Source: Clarkia xantiana subsp. parviflora
Lineage: Eukaryota > Streptophyta > Magnoliopsida > Myrtales > Onagraceae
Assembly: GCA_036873135.1 (NCBI GenBank)
Contig: JAPTYO010000002.1
Location: forward strand, 34,959,452 to 35,023,451
Direction of reading: 5' to 3'
DNA: 64,000 nucleotides
A model generated the notes under the pieces. It saw nothing but the letters and a program-made list of their open reading frames with translations. It was not told where the DNA came from and made no database searches. The position numbers and the translations under genes were made by a program. Numbering within the stretch: the stretch's first letter is position 1; the number at the start of each line of letters is the position of its first letter. This document shows, piece after piece, positions 12,261-23,023 of the stretch.

Positions 12261-12857
12261 TGTTGGATTACGGGGACGTAATACTACGGAATGCTAAACG
12301 TGTACTTGTAAGTAATCTAATTACGCAGCAGAATTATGTACACATACCTCAATAGCTTTCCTGCCCAAGAACGTTGTGGAGGGAGTTCTGATCCTCCGGT
12401 CGGAACCCGTACAAGTTCTTCGTGAGAAGACGTCCTACGCGGTATAAGCTTCACAACAAATCCTCTGATCGATTCTTCGACGGGAATAGAACCTCGGACT
12501 GAATGCTCGTAAGCAATTTGGCACACCAATAGTGGTGTTTATGGGGCCGACCGAACTCACTATAGAGAGAAAGGGATTTCTCTCAAATCACAACTTAGGA
12601 AGAGTTGTGACCAAGGTGTGTTTTGGAGGTGACCCCAAGACCTCCTTATATAGTAGGGGAGGAGAAAATCCTCCCTCTTCCCTTATAGGGTTTTGACCGA
12701 CTTATGTGAAGGGGGAGGCCCAATTTTTGGCCTCCCATGTCACATGGGAATTAGGTCGGGCCCAATTAGCCCTAATGTGACATTTACCTAATTATCTTAG
12801 GTAACCACATATATTAACGGGCTACCAATTACGGCGTCACGTCACCATATTCTAACA
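12261..12857 (-). repeat. Copia A 5' LTR
   Basis: Pairs with 5497-6091. A minus-strand CTATATAA at 12646-12653 is the likely TATA box. Confidence 0.93.
12646..12653 (-). promoter_or_regulatory. Copia A LTR TATA box
   Basis: CTATATAA on the minus strand; the other LTR has the same motif at 5881-5888. Confidence 0.5.
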
Positions 12858-15800
12858 TCAACTCGCCTTGCCCTCGAATAAACTTTTTCCATGCTAACAT
12901 CTAAGTCATCCCCAACAGTCTCGATAATTAATGTTTGGAAGTGTTGGGTAGTTTTTTTTTTTTTTTTTAAGTAGCACTTGGTTTATGGTAGCGTCCAACT
13001 CTATAGCTTGTGCATTGAAAACTTGTTCAGTTTCTTCCTACAAAATTTAATTGATTAGTTGTAATATCTTAATTTCCAACCACCCAATAAAAAGTGAAAA
13101 GGTAAATCATATCATAATGACCTTCAAGCGTAGATCAATCAAGTCGTCATTCTTTCTAACATAAGCACCATAAGTTTTGGGATATTCTAATCCCTTCTCC
13201 TTAATTTGTAGGATTTATTTTAATATGTTAGCTAAATAAAATTAATTATGAACTCATATAAATTGATCGATGAAATTATCTCGTACCACATTAACATTTT
13301 AACTTGGCCACTTGTACCCGAGGCGTGCAAATTAATTTATTTCTATCTATTTATCTTGCTGCATTAACTTAAAAATACGAAACTAAAATTATTTTGATGA
13401 CAGTACAACCAAACATAAACTAAAATATTTTAGATGAGATATGCAACAGGAGTTGCTCAATAAAAAAACTTAAAAAACGCAGGGGGAAATCTTTTCTAGC
13501 TTGCACACGATTTCAACTATTTTTTTGTTTCAGCTTTTCAGACGATCTACACAACAACCCGTGAAAAAAAAATATTTAAAAAATCATGTTAGCTCGGTGG
13601 GAACTTTCATACTGTATTTGTCACCATATTAGGAAGTGCCATAAGTAGAAATACTTGTAACAAAACGTGACAATAAAGACTTTTCATTCTTGTGGCGCCC
13701 CTTGAAATTGTTGACCATTATTAATCGGGAAGTTTGAAACTCTTAACCCATAAATAAAATATCACGTTGTTTTCCCCTAGTAAATAAATAAGTTGTTTTT
13801 GTTTTATACTTCTTACCAGACCGTTCTTGTAACACATGTTTTGGACGGGTGCATAATATCAACAAATTCATCCTTCTTTAAAAAACCTAAGTAGTTTAAT
13901 GAGGACCCGGAAAGGACGCGGCGGTTCCAAGCTCGGCAAAGCCACGACAAATTGGGGAATGACCAACAGTCATATGAAAGAATCAGAATTAACGTAAAAC
14001 TCGCAAGCTTGACCTTACTTTCCTTTATGAAGTATGTTTGTAGAGATTGAAAGTTTGACTGATTGTTAATGGTGGATTCCATATCATTGTTACGATGGTC
14101 CTTAATGGAAATGACTAGGCTCTATGAGACCTACGTAACTTAACACAAGTGGTGGATTCTATATTTCATTTTGTCGTTTGTTAGATATCGAGTCTTGAAG
14201 CTTCTGAAACTATGTTAAACTGGGAAATTTGAGGCCATAAAATTCGTATTTTTACTGATTATTTATCGAAAAGAAATCTAATAACTTGTTGATCATTGTA
14301 AGGCCTTTCTATCAACATCAAGAACACCCAAAACAACGCTCGGATAAATGAAAATGTAGCTCACAAAGTAGGAGTTATAATTAGTTAAATTCTGACATTA
14401 GGTTGAAAATGAAATTGATTACTCCCGACAAACTTTGACTGGCTGGTATGAGCCACCCTGATGTCGCATCGTGACGCCTTTTGCAGTGTCAGATCAATAA
14501 TCGATATAACTGCCTAAAATAATTTTATACATTTTTCTATGATTGTAAAAAATGTTATTAAATATTTTTCTTGGGCCAAAATTCAATAAAGAAATGTATA
14601 TAAGGATTTCGTAACCATCTGAATATTAATTAGAAACCTGAATCAGATACTAGGAAAATGCTAGTACTGCATATATAGATGACTAAATGTATTTTCAAAT
14701 TGTTAGTTTAGATAATTTAGATTAATGGAGTTATCGACATGAATTATTATTTTCATGTTTTTATTAATCGAACCCGTCAAAAACTCAAATATTAATGGGT
14801 TAGGTTATACTTGTATTTTTTTAATTTATACACGGGTATTTAAAATATATATAGTTATTTGATATATTACTCGTTATAGCACATACAAGGTTTCCATGAT
14901 GGAAATCCTAACTAGGATCGTTTCATGGTACGATCAGATAGTTCTTAGATCAAATGGTTCATAAGATTCTATAAAATTTATAAGCTAACATATTATATAT
15001 ATAACCTTCTATGATATGTCCTACAATATACATTAATATCAAGTAAATGTACAACAACTATATAAAAAAATTCATTTAATACATCCAATGATTTATAAAA
15101 ATCATATTCGATATAATTTATTAAATATTTTTATCAAATATAAGAATACCTTAAATTATTTAATACATAACACGATAAATGATTATGAATAATATGACAC
15201 ACTACATTGATTCGGTATGTTTCTGTATTGCAACAAAGAATACAGATAAAGATGACAATGAAAAAATTAGTAGATGATGGACAACGTGCCCCCAATTTTT
15301 TTTTTTTATATAGTTTGAAAAGCATTTTTAAAGTTATGAAAAAAAAAATTTGCCACCCTAAATTAATAAATATCTAATGGATATGCTAATTTGGTTAATC
15401 GAAAATGAATTCTCAACTTTATCCTTACTATGGAGATTTTATGTTTTAACCTGAATAGAAGGATCACATGATCGTTTTACTTAACCGGGGTCGTAGTATC
15501 GTATGATTAGGATCATGATCCTTTAAGATCCTAAAAGATTAAGATTTTACAAGGGATCTAGATCGTCTTACTTCACTAAGATAGTAAAATCGTAAGATTC
15601 AAATCATAATACTAAATGAGCTTGTTATTTCCGGTGTTGTAACTTACACATGATTAATGGATGAGCTTTCTCTATGCCCACTCGTATAAAAAGTACATAA
15701 ATTTAAAGTTACATAGGTAGTGACTAATCAGAAATTAAGGAACCCTAGTTAGCGAATTAAGTTTTTCAATGAAACAGAAAGCATAATTATATTCCATCTC

Positions 15801-15941
15801 TTATCGATCTTATGTATATATCTTTAAATATATATATCTTGTGGGGATACATTAATATTGATTTTTGATATCTGATAATCACTATTCTCTAATATACATA
15901 TATATTTATTTATTATATCTGACAAATACCCTCAGATCTAA

Positions 15942-16291
15942 TTACTCTTTGCACTCAGTGAAGGTAACACTACATGTTTGTGTAACCCTCTCAGCGTTTC
16001 CCTTGTTAAACCTTGTACTAGCTAAAGGTTCGTCGTCTTCTTCTTCTTGTTGCACTTTTTTCCTTTGAAATAACCGCAAAGGCATTCCTCCTGCTTTTGC
16101 ATTATCTTCAACACTTTTTTGATGGCTGTTTATTTAGTGACTTGAATGCAGATTTGCCCCCCCCCCCCCCCCCCCCTCATCAACGGTTTCTTGTTGCACG
16201 TCTCCCATGTTGCCGCTGCCACTTCCGGTGGTCCTGCCACTAGGAACACAACTAAAGCCAATGCAGCAACCACAAAAAGGAAGATCTTTAT
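15942..16291 (-). pseudogene. Lipid-transfer protein (type 2-like) pseudogene in D2
   Basis: This aligns along its length with the intact gene at 59624-59962, including the signal-peptide region, CXC segment and TATA box. Three lesions are visible. The start codon is ATA (16289-16291). A run of 20 C (16157-16176) replaces the seven bases CACGCCC of the intact copy. One base is missing in the CC motif near 16110, which shifts the frame and destroys the cysteine pair. No protein can be expected from it. The short frames called over this stretch in other directions are shadows. Confidence 0.9.
16157..16176. repeat. Homopolymer of 20 C inside the pseudogene
   Basis: Pure C run of 20; the paralogue has CACGCCC at the same place. 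It is prone to assembly and polymerase length error. Confidence 0.95.
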
Positions 16292-16387
16292 TTTCAATAT
16301 CAGGCGAAATAATATAATTATTTTTAGAAGAAAGAAAGAAAAAAGGAAACTTGAGGGTAGTGGGTTTCATGAGGATAGGCGGCTTAG

Positions 16388-16395
16388 TATTTATA
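16388..16395 (-). promoter_or_regulatory. TATA box of the lipid-transfer pseudogene
   Basis: Minus-strand TATAAATA about 100 bp upstream of the former start, as in the intact copy. Confidence 0.55.
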
Positions 16396-16635
16396 GGAGG
16401 AGGGGTTGGTAGGAGTAGGTGCATGATTTATAAACTAATTAATAAAATATTTCATTATTAATTTGTTAACTTAAATTTGGGTTCTCTTACCAAAAAGAGT
16501 TTGCTCAATTTCACGTTTCACCTAGCACTTTACATGTGAAAATCTGGGAAAGGACAATAATGGGGTGAGATAATCAATTAAATATGTTTTAGCATAATAA
16601 TTTTCTTTAAATAAAAAAATAACTACCCTAACTTA

Positions 16636-17043
16636 TGTTGGATTACGGGGCAGATTACTATGGAAACATAATCACAGGTACATGCTTGTAATCAGAATTA
16701 CAAAGCAGAAGATGTGCACATACCTTAAACCTTTTCCGTAGTCCCAAGGATCCAGGTGAGGGAGTTAACAATCCACCAGACGAAACCCGTAGAAGTTCTT
16801 ATTAAGGAAGTCCAACACGGTATTAGCTCCACAGCAAAGCCACTGATCGATTCTTGGTAGGAACGGATCTCCGGAGTAATTTTCTCGAAGCAAATTGGCA
16901 TGCCCTTGGTGTAGTATATGGTTCGGCAGAACCAAGTATTTTGGGAGGAGGGATTTTCTCTCAAATCACCACTTAGGAGGAATTGTTAATTACCCTTAAT
17001 TAAATCCCTAACACCCCTTATTTATAGGAGGAGCAAAGTGGAC
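16636..17043 (-). repeat. Copia B 3' LTR, left piece
   Basis: First 408 bp of the LTR, cut by gypsy 1. It continues at 27138 after the target duplication TGGAC (17039-17043 and 27133-27137). Joined length 601 bp, equal to the other LTR. Confidence 0.92.
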
Positions 17044-17776
17044 TGATGGATATGTGCCCAATTCGAGTTCGTATTTATATTTCGGGCCTCGTAAACACGC
17101 CAAAATTACATCTCGACTTGAAAAACGTCTCCCAAAGGGTCAAAACGGTCTGGTAGCGCGTTACGCGCGTCCGGGTTGCTTGCAATCCGGACGTCCGGAT
17201 TGCATTGCGGGGATCGGGCGATTACCGTTTCCGCGATTACCGTTACGTGTAGAGAAGTCAAGTTCGCGCATTGCCGATATGGATGACGGTTATCACTTGC
17301 TTTTGAACCGTCATCAAACCGCTTTAAAACCGGGTCCGGTCCCAAGGAAGCCTATAAATAGGAGGCCTTGGCCACCCATTTTGACACATCCTCTCATTTG
17401 CCCAACTTTGGTATTTTGAGCTCTGACTTCTCTCTAGAAATACTTTCTCTCTCTAGAATTACTCTTTTAGCCCTATAGTGACTTAAGCATCGGAGAGGGC
17501 TCCGCTAGCACCACCCGCCCCCCTCTCCGTGATAGCATCGGTCCTTTGTGCAGGAATCGACGCCCCAGACATCCGAACTTGTGCACAGTCCACCGCCTTT
17601 CGAGACTCAGACGCCTCCTTAGACACAACCGCCTTTTTGGGACACAGACTTTCCGAGACTCAACCGAACACTCGTCAGTGGCACAAACCTCTTTCAGACG
17701 AAGGGTTACAACCAAAAACCCGTTCAACCATACGAACAGACGCGTCCCCACGACCCAGTTCATCCAGGACGCAACA
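17044..17776 (+). repeat. Gypsy 1 5' LTR
   Basis: TGATGG...GCAACA; pairs with 26428-27132. Confidence 0.95.
17353..17360 (+). promoter_or_regulatory. Gypsy 1 LTR TATA box
   Basis: TATAAATA in the middle of the LTR; the 3' LTR has it at 26711-26718. Confidence 0.6.
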
Positions 17777-17801
17777 TTGGCGCCGTCTACGTGATTCGAA
17801 C
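17777..17801 (+). other. Gypsy 1 primer-binding site
   Basis: TTGGCGCCGTCTACGTGATT directly follows the LTR, in the style of plant Tat/Athila elements. I do not assign the tRNA. Confidence 0.75.
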
Positions 17802-17825
17802 AAGAAGCTATTGTACTGCAAAATC

Positions 17826-19055
17826 ATGACGAGTGATCGCAACCCTCCCGAAGAGGTTAATGCGAAAAACACAAGGAAAAGGCCTGGACGTCCCAAGAAG
17901 TCCCCGGCAAACAAAAGAACAGGAGGCCAAATGCCAGCTGGGAGCCAGTCGGGACCCTCCCACATTCCAATAGCTACTTCCGTAGCTTCATCCATGCCGA
18001 CTGACAATGTGCCCGACGGACACCACAAAGAGCCAAGGGACAAACATCACGCACCTCCACCTGGTTTCGAGCCAGAGGTGCATGAAGATGAATCTCAGAC
18101 GGAAATGCCGCAAGGCGAACAAAGAACGGAGGCAAACCCGATGCCCACCATTACTCCAGCGATGATGGCTGCGCTGGAAGAGTTACTCGCATTCCGCAAG
18201 TCTCTAAAAAACTAAGGATATGCGGCTCAACCACCTCTGACCAACCAAGAGTACGCCGCGCCAGCAAGAGAGGTGTCGCAAGACACTACTCGTTACGGCA
18301 ATCTTTTCCAGGGCAGAAACCATCACGCAAGATATGAAGCCGCACGGTCATACACTCCTTCCCAAGGAGCCCGTCATTGGAGGAATGAAAGGCAGCCCCC
18401 ATCCTACCACCCACAGCAGCCAACGAGGGATGATCCCTTCCAGGCCACAAGCAGAGATCAATCTGACATCTACCACAACAATGGTCGGCAAAATCCTTCA
18501 ACAGGTTACGCTGAACCTGTAAAAGGGTTTACCGCCGAGACGTTAGAAGAAATGGTGGAGAAGAAGATGAAGGAAGCAAAAATGAAGGGTATGCACGCAC
18601 TTGAAGAAAGGGCGTCACATCCGTTCGCGGACCACCTTGTGAACAGTCGCGTCCCAGACGCACTGTACAGAATTGGAGGAGACCTCTACCGCGGAAAAGG
18701 AGATCCAGTGGAACACGTGCAAAAGAACGAGGCCTCTCTGCTAGGCAGAACGAAGAACCCACACCACTTCGCAATGACGTTTTCACAAACTCTTGCCGGG
18801 ACTGCAGCACACTGGTTCTTCTCACTGCCATGCGGAAGCATCACTTCATTGGCGGACCTGAAGGCTAAATTCATTCAACGATACATGGGCGAGCGCACAT
18901 TGCTGAAGGGGTCAAATGCTCTGGACGACGTCCAACAACAAAACGAAGAATCTCTCGCCGACTACTACGTCCGCTTCAATCAGAATATCTCTGATATTCA
19001 GGGGAACCTGACGGAAGGAGAGATTGTTCGAGCGTTCATTCAAAACCTCGGATGA
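17826..19055 (+). pseudogene. Gypsy 1 Gag, N-terminal and capsid part, two stops
   Basis: Gag starts at the ATG at 17826 (MTSDRNPPEE), 50 bp inside the LTR. The basic run RKRPGRPKKSPANKR follows. A TAA at 18213-18215 interrupts it. The same frame then continues through GYAAQPPL and a Retrotrans_gag capsid region (AAHWFFSLPCGSITSLADLK, then KFIQRYMGER, then ESLADYYVRFN) to a TGA at 19053-19055. All parts are in one frame, so only these two stops separate it from the following open frame. An upstream extension of the first frame into the LTR was not used. Confidence 0.85.
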
Positions 19056-19079
19056 AGAGGCTATGCCCTAGCAGAAAAG

Positions 19080-20969
19080 ATGGCAAAGCGCCCAGCTGAG
19101 ACCATGGAGGAGTTAGCCGCAAGAGTTAAAGAATACGTGGACCTCGAGAGATTCAGAAGCCAGAACAAGGCAACAATCTCTGCGGCAAAGGCAAAAGAAA
19201 ATCCAAAGCATAACCAACCAAAACCACACTCAAGTGGTCAACAAGGAAGAAATTGGCAACCTCAGCCAAAAAGACCTTTTCAAGGAGATTTTCAGAAGCC
19301 AAAAGAAGTAAATCTTGCTGACTGCATTCCTTTGAATGCCCCGCTGTCCGTGATATTGAGAGAGATGAAGGACGCGAACATGTGGAAAGAGCCGAACAAT
19401 TTCAGAAAAGGCCCGCTGGGGAAAGACAAAGACAAGTGGTGTGAAAACCACGAGGTCTTCGGCCACGAGACGGACAGCTGTGTCAGCCTACGTTTCCGCA
19501 TTAACAATTTCGTCCTCAAAGGCGAATTGAAGCAATTTGTCAATCAAGGCAACAACCCCCCGAAAAAGGCTCAAGCAGAGTCATCAAAAAGAGGAAACAA
19601 GGGAAAAGAGAAAGTCAATGACAACCCTCCGCCAGCCAAGCGAGGTGTAATCAACGTCATCCACGGAGGACCTGCCGCCGGAGGACATGTGTCTAATGCT
19701 CGGGACATTTATGCATCCCAAGTAGCAACATTGTCGAAATACGGAAAGCGCAAGCAACCGGAGCAAGAGGACGCGGTCATCCAATTTTCCAGGGAAGACT
19801 TAAAGCATATCGTTTACCCTCACGATGACGCTTTAGTCATAACCATGGACATCGACGGGTATGATGTGAGAAGAATCCTCGTTGATGGTGGAAGCTCCGC
19901 TGACATTTCACATGTCAAAGTCCTAGAGCAATTGGGAAGATTAGTCAAAGACTTGAATCCGGGAACCTTCTCGCTAGTCAGCTTTGCCGGAGCAGCTACA
20001 CACCCCCTGAGAACAATCACACTTCCTGTCATCCTTGGCGAAGGGTGGAAAGCATTGCATGTCAACGTCACTTTCGTCGTTGTAGAATCTCTCGGGGCCT
20101 ATAACGGAATTTTGGGGCGAACAACGATCAACCCTTACGTGATCGTGCCCTCCACTGTCCACCAAAAGATGAAGTTCCCTACGGACCATGAGATTGGGGA
20201 AGTGCTAGGCGACCAGATAACTGCAAGACGTTGTTACGTCAATGCCCTAAGAGCAAAACACCATTTCCATGTGGCAATGATAAATTCTTTCAAAAGGCAG
20301 AAAATTGTTGATGAAAGGCGGGAACAAGTTGTGGAACAAGCTGCTATATTTTGGAAGCCACAAGAGTACATTCAGTATTCGTCATGGAACCAAATATGGC
20401 TCATCAAGCAGGGTGAAGGCGAGCCAATCATGGACTACTTCATCAGATTTGCTTCTAACGCCTCCTCGGCAAAAGCAACAAGAGAAGAAGTGATAAGCGT
20501 GTTCTATGCAAACATGAACGCCAGATCTTTCCTTCTCTTCGGACGAACTCATGGATGGCGAACAACAAAAACCATGGCAGATCTAAAAGATAAGCTTGAG
20601 ACAGCAGACTTGTGCGAACAAGAACTGAGGTGGGGTACACCCCTCAGTTGGGACAAAGGAGTTCGAGCAAAAACGAACAAACAGGAAGGCGCAAGCATCG
20701 ATATCGACAACATCTTCACACCGCTAAACACGGTTGCTGAAGACATTTACGTCAACCTACTTGAAAACAAGCTCCCAAGTCCACTTGTTCCGAAGACAGC
20801 TTTCTTGGGCAACAACATTAGGGAATGGTGCAAGTACCACAAAACCTGGGGGCACAACACAAACATGTGTCTTCCACTAAGATGGGAGATTGAAGAATGC
20901 ATCGCGCTAGGCGCATTAAGGAGATTTGTTGCAACCGACTCCGCGACATCGTCATCAAACCAGCCATAA
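19080..20969 (+). CDS. Gypsy 1 Gag C-terminus, aspartic protease and second Gag-like module
   Basis: This is an open frame of 629 residues, in frame with the Gag part upstream. Residues 1-30 finish the capsid ([10 protein letters not shown]). The first knuckle CX2HX4HX4C is at residues 121-134. The aspartic protease is at about 225-390, with [14 protein letters not shown] holding the catalytic Asp 269 and [11 protein letters not shown] downstream. Residues 430-515 ([27 protein letters not shown]) resemble the C-terminal half of the capsid a second time. A second knuckle [14 protein letters not shown] occupies residues 584-597, followed by [15 protein letters not shown]. No RT follows; the frame stops with SSSNQP. 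The product would be structural (particle assembly and processing). The second module is unusual and looks like a partial duplication or acquisition of Gag behind the protease. Confidence 0.85.
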   Translation: MAKRPAETMEELAARVKEYVDLERFRSQNKATISAAKAKENPKHNQPKPHSSGQQGRNWQPQPKRPFQGDFQKPKEVNLADCIPLNAPLSVILREMKDANMWKEPNNFRKGPLGKDKDKWCENHEVFGHETDSCVSLRFRINNFVLKGELKQFVNQGNNPPKKAQAESSKRGNKGKEKVNDNPPPAKRGVINVIHGGPAAGGHVSNARDIYASQVATLSKYGKRKQPEQEDAVIQFSREDLKHIVYPHDDALVITMDIDGYDVRRILVDGGSSADISHVKVLEQLGRLVKDLNPGTFSLVSFAGAATHPLRTITLPVILGEGWKALHVNVTFVVVESLGAYNGILGRTTINPYVIVPSTVHQKMKFPTDHEIGEVLGDQITARRCYVNALRAKHHFHVAMINSFKRQKIVDERREQVVEQAAIFWKPQEYIQYSSWNQIWLIKQGEGEPIMDYFIRFASNASSAKATREEVISVFYANMNARSFLLFGRTHGWRTTKTMADLKDKLETADLCEQELRWGTPLSWDKGVRAKTNKQEGASIDIDNIFTPLNTVAEDIYVNLLENKLPSPLVPKTAFLGNNIREWCKYHKTWGHNTNMCLPLRWEIEECIALGALRRFVATDSATSSSNQP

Positions 20970-22486
20970 TGAGACGGGAGAAATAACTATCTTTCAGACT
21001 ACTTTGCGCATTTCTATTCCAAGTGTTTCTATTATAATTTCATTTACATGTTTCAAGAAGGAATGATCGGTTGATGCCTTCTCGAAAAAACAATGTAAAT
21101 ACGCGCAAGTATCCAATAAAGTCAATCTACATTTGTAGGTACATATCCATGCCTTGCATGCTATTTTGGATTAAACGCGAAGCAACAAAACTACGCGCCT
21201 ATTATCTACATCAATAATCCAAGATATTATGCCATGTGCAAGAAAAAATCTATTACGCGTTATGACAACGCTTATCATCAACAACAACTCACTCATGTTG
21301 ACGACTACATCAAAAGGCATCATCATGGAATCAAAAACTTGGAAGTTAAGACCAAGATATTTTCAAAGTCAGCATGCTACAACTACATATAACGGATGAT
21401 ACTTGGAAAAGCCACATTCCCAATATATGCATACCTATCATGATCCGCACTTATCGCGTCCGCACTCAAGGAAGTTTCCTACACAAACAAGGAATCCTCG
21501 TATCAAATTCCTTTACTTCATTTATTATATGCATGACTAAAAAGAAAGTTTCATGACTCCATACTTTTGCAAACTTATAAAAATGGCAATTATCTGACAA
21601 AAGTAACTCTGCTCGTAGGTACATGCTACACTACGATTACTACTCAGGAATTACGCCAAGTAGTAACCTATGCACAAAAATCTACTTCAACAATACAAGC
21701 TAAGCATTGTGTTCAAGAAGGAATTTATGGTATACAACACCAACATATCTATTATCTACACCAACAGGGAGTTTATTTCTCCATTCATAACATAGGTGTC
21801 TATCTCAAGAAGATGCCGGCAACACAAAGCCATCAAGCTATGTGCACAATCAACTTATATGCCGCAATGACAACCTGCAGATTATTTATCAAAACGACGA
21901 CTATTCAGAGACGTCATCTATAAGCAATATCTTGGATTAACACCAAGATCTACTATCAAAATGACGACTATTCCAAAGGCGTCAACTACAAGCAATATCT
22001 TGGATTAACACCAAGGCCTACTATCAAAATAGCATGTTGAGGTATCCTCTTTTTTAAAGACAAACCCCATGTTTACTTCTAAAAAATGATATGCTGTGAC
22101 ATCTCTGGTTAAAGGCAAATCCTCATGTTCATAGCCATTCCCTGGATTCAGAACAGGATGGGCAAATACAATACGGGACTGATCACCCCATAAGTGGCGG
22201 AAGTTCTCTGGTTAGACAACGACCCCACACTATAACAAGTGTGAATTCCTGTTTAAAGGGTTCACTCTTTATGGCGAATGTCCTCTTGATAGACGACAAT
22301 CCCATATTATAAATTCCTGTTTAAAGGGTTCACTCTTTACGGCAAAAGTCCTCTTGTTAGATGAAAATTCCGTACTACAGATTTTCAAACCGTGTTGCAT
22401 GGTTCCTGGACGCAGAAAGCATGCATCACAATTCATATTTTCAAAAAGTGTTACATGGTCCCTGGACGCAGGAATCATGTTTCACA

Positions 22487-22670
22487 AATATTTTTTCAAA
22501 TATTTTACCAAATATTTTGTCAAATATTTTGTCAAATATTTTATGTATTAAACACCTTTCCAAATATTTTATCAACACGGTTTTTTGGATGTATCACATT
22601 CAATGCCAAAATATTTTTTCAAATATTTTATCAACAAGCTTTTTAGGGTTCACAAAATACTTCTTCAAAA
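22487..22670. repeat. AAATATTT-rich short repeats
   Basis: About eight copies of a self-complementary CAAATATTTT motif, 11-13 bp apart at first and then more scattered. Confidence 0.75.
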
Positions 22671-23023
22671 ACTAAAATGTTTTTACGTATGCTCCCCCAA
22701 CGCGGGTTGATACACGCTGGCAGGTGCGCACCCTGTTTAAAACTCATAAAATTTACAAGTCGAGTCTTGTACAACGTCGCCTTAGAGTGGAACTAAGAGA
22801 CAGTATAAACTAGTATCTTGCTTAGCCAAGATAACACCTTTCAAATACTAAAATGTTTTTACGTATGCTCCCCCAACGCGGGTTGATACACGCTGGCAGG
22901 TGCGCACCCTGTTTAAAACTCATAAATTTACAAGTCGAGTCTTGTACAACGTCGCCTTAGAGTGGATTTAAGAGACGGTATAAACTAGTATCTTGCTTAG
23001 CCAAGATAACACCTTTCAAATAC
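22671..23023 (+). repeat. Tandem duplication, unit about 176 bp
   Basis: Two nearly identical copies beginning ACTAAAATGTTTTTACG at 22671 and 22847, each containing CCCCCAACGCGGGTTGATAC. There is a single-base indel and a few substitutions between them. Confidence 0.92.

Larger units (their letters stand above)
5497..12857 (-). mobile_element. Copia A: Ty1-copia LTR retrotransposon, degenerate
   Basis: The 7.36-kb element has LTRs of 595 bp (5497-6091) and 597 bp (12261-12857), flanked by TCTAC (5492-5496) and TCAAC (12858-12862), a 5-bp duplication with one change. The D1 and D3 copies give the empty site. On the minus strand the order is 5' LTR, tRNA-Met primer site, long leader, gag, linker, RT, RNase H, purine tract, 3' LTR. 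Protease and integrase domains are not visible and the gap between gag and RT is too short to hold them. The two LTRs differ at many positions, so the insertion is not recent. Confidence 0.93.
12863..16635. repeat. Segmental duplication D, copy D2, second part
   Basis: Resumes D2 after copia A and is collinear with D1 1030-4190 and D3 55945-60290. It lacks both inverted-repeat elements found in D1 and D3 and so supplies their empty sites (about 13755-13765 and 13420-13435). It contains the decayed lipid-transfer gene and is cut by copia B at 16635. Confidence 0.88.

Noticed and set aside
16134..16424. 96-residue and 88-residue frames on both strands over the D2 pseudogene
   Set aside because: They exist only because of the 20-C run and lie in the wrong frames relative to the paralogous gene.
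17529..17825. Upstream extension of the gypsy 1 Gag frame into the LTR
   Set aside because: It starts inside the LTR and crosses the primer site; the ATG at 17826 fits Gag starts of the family.
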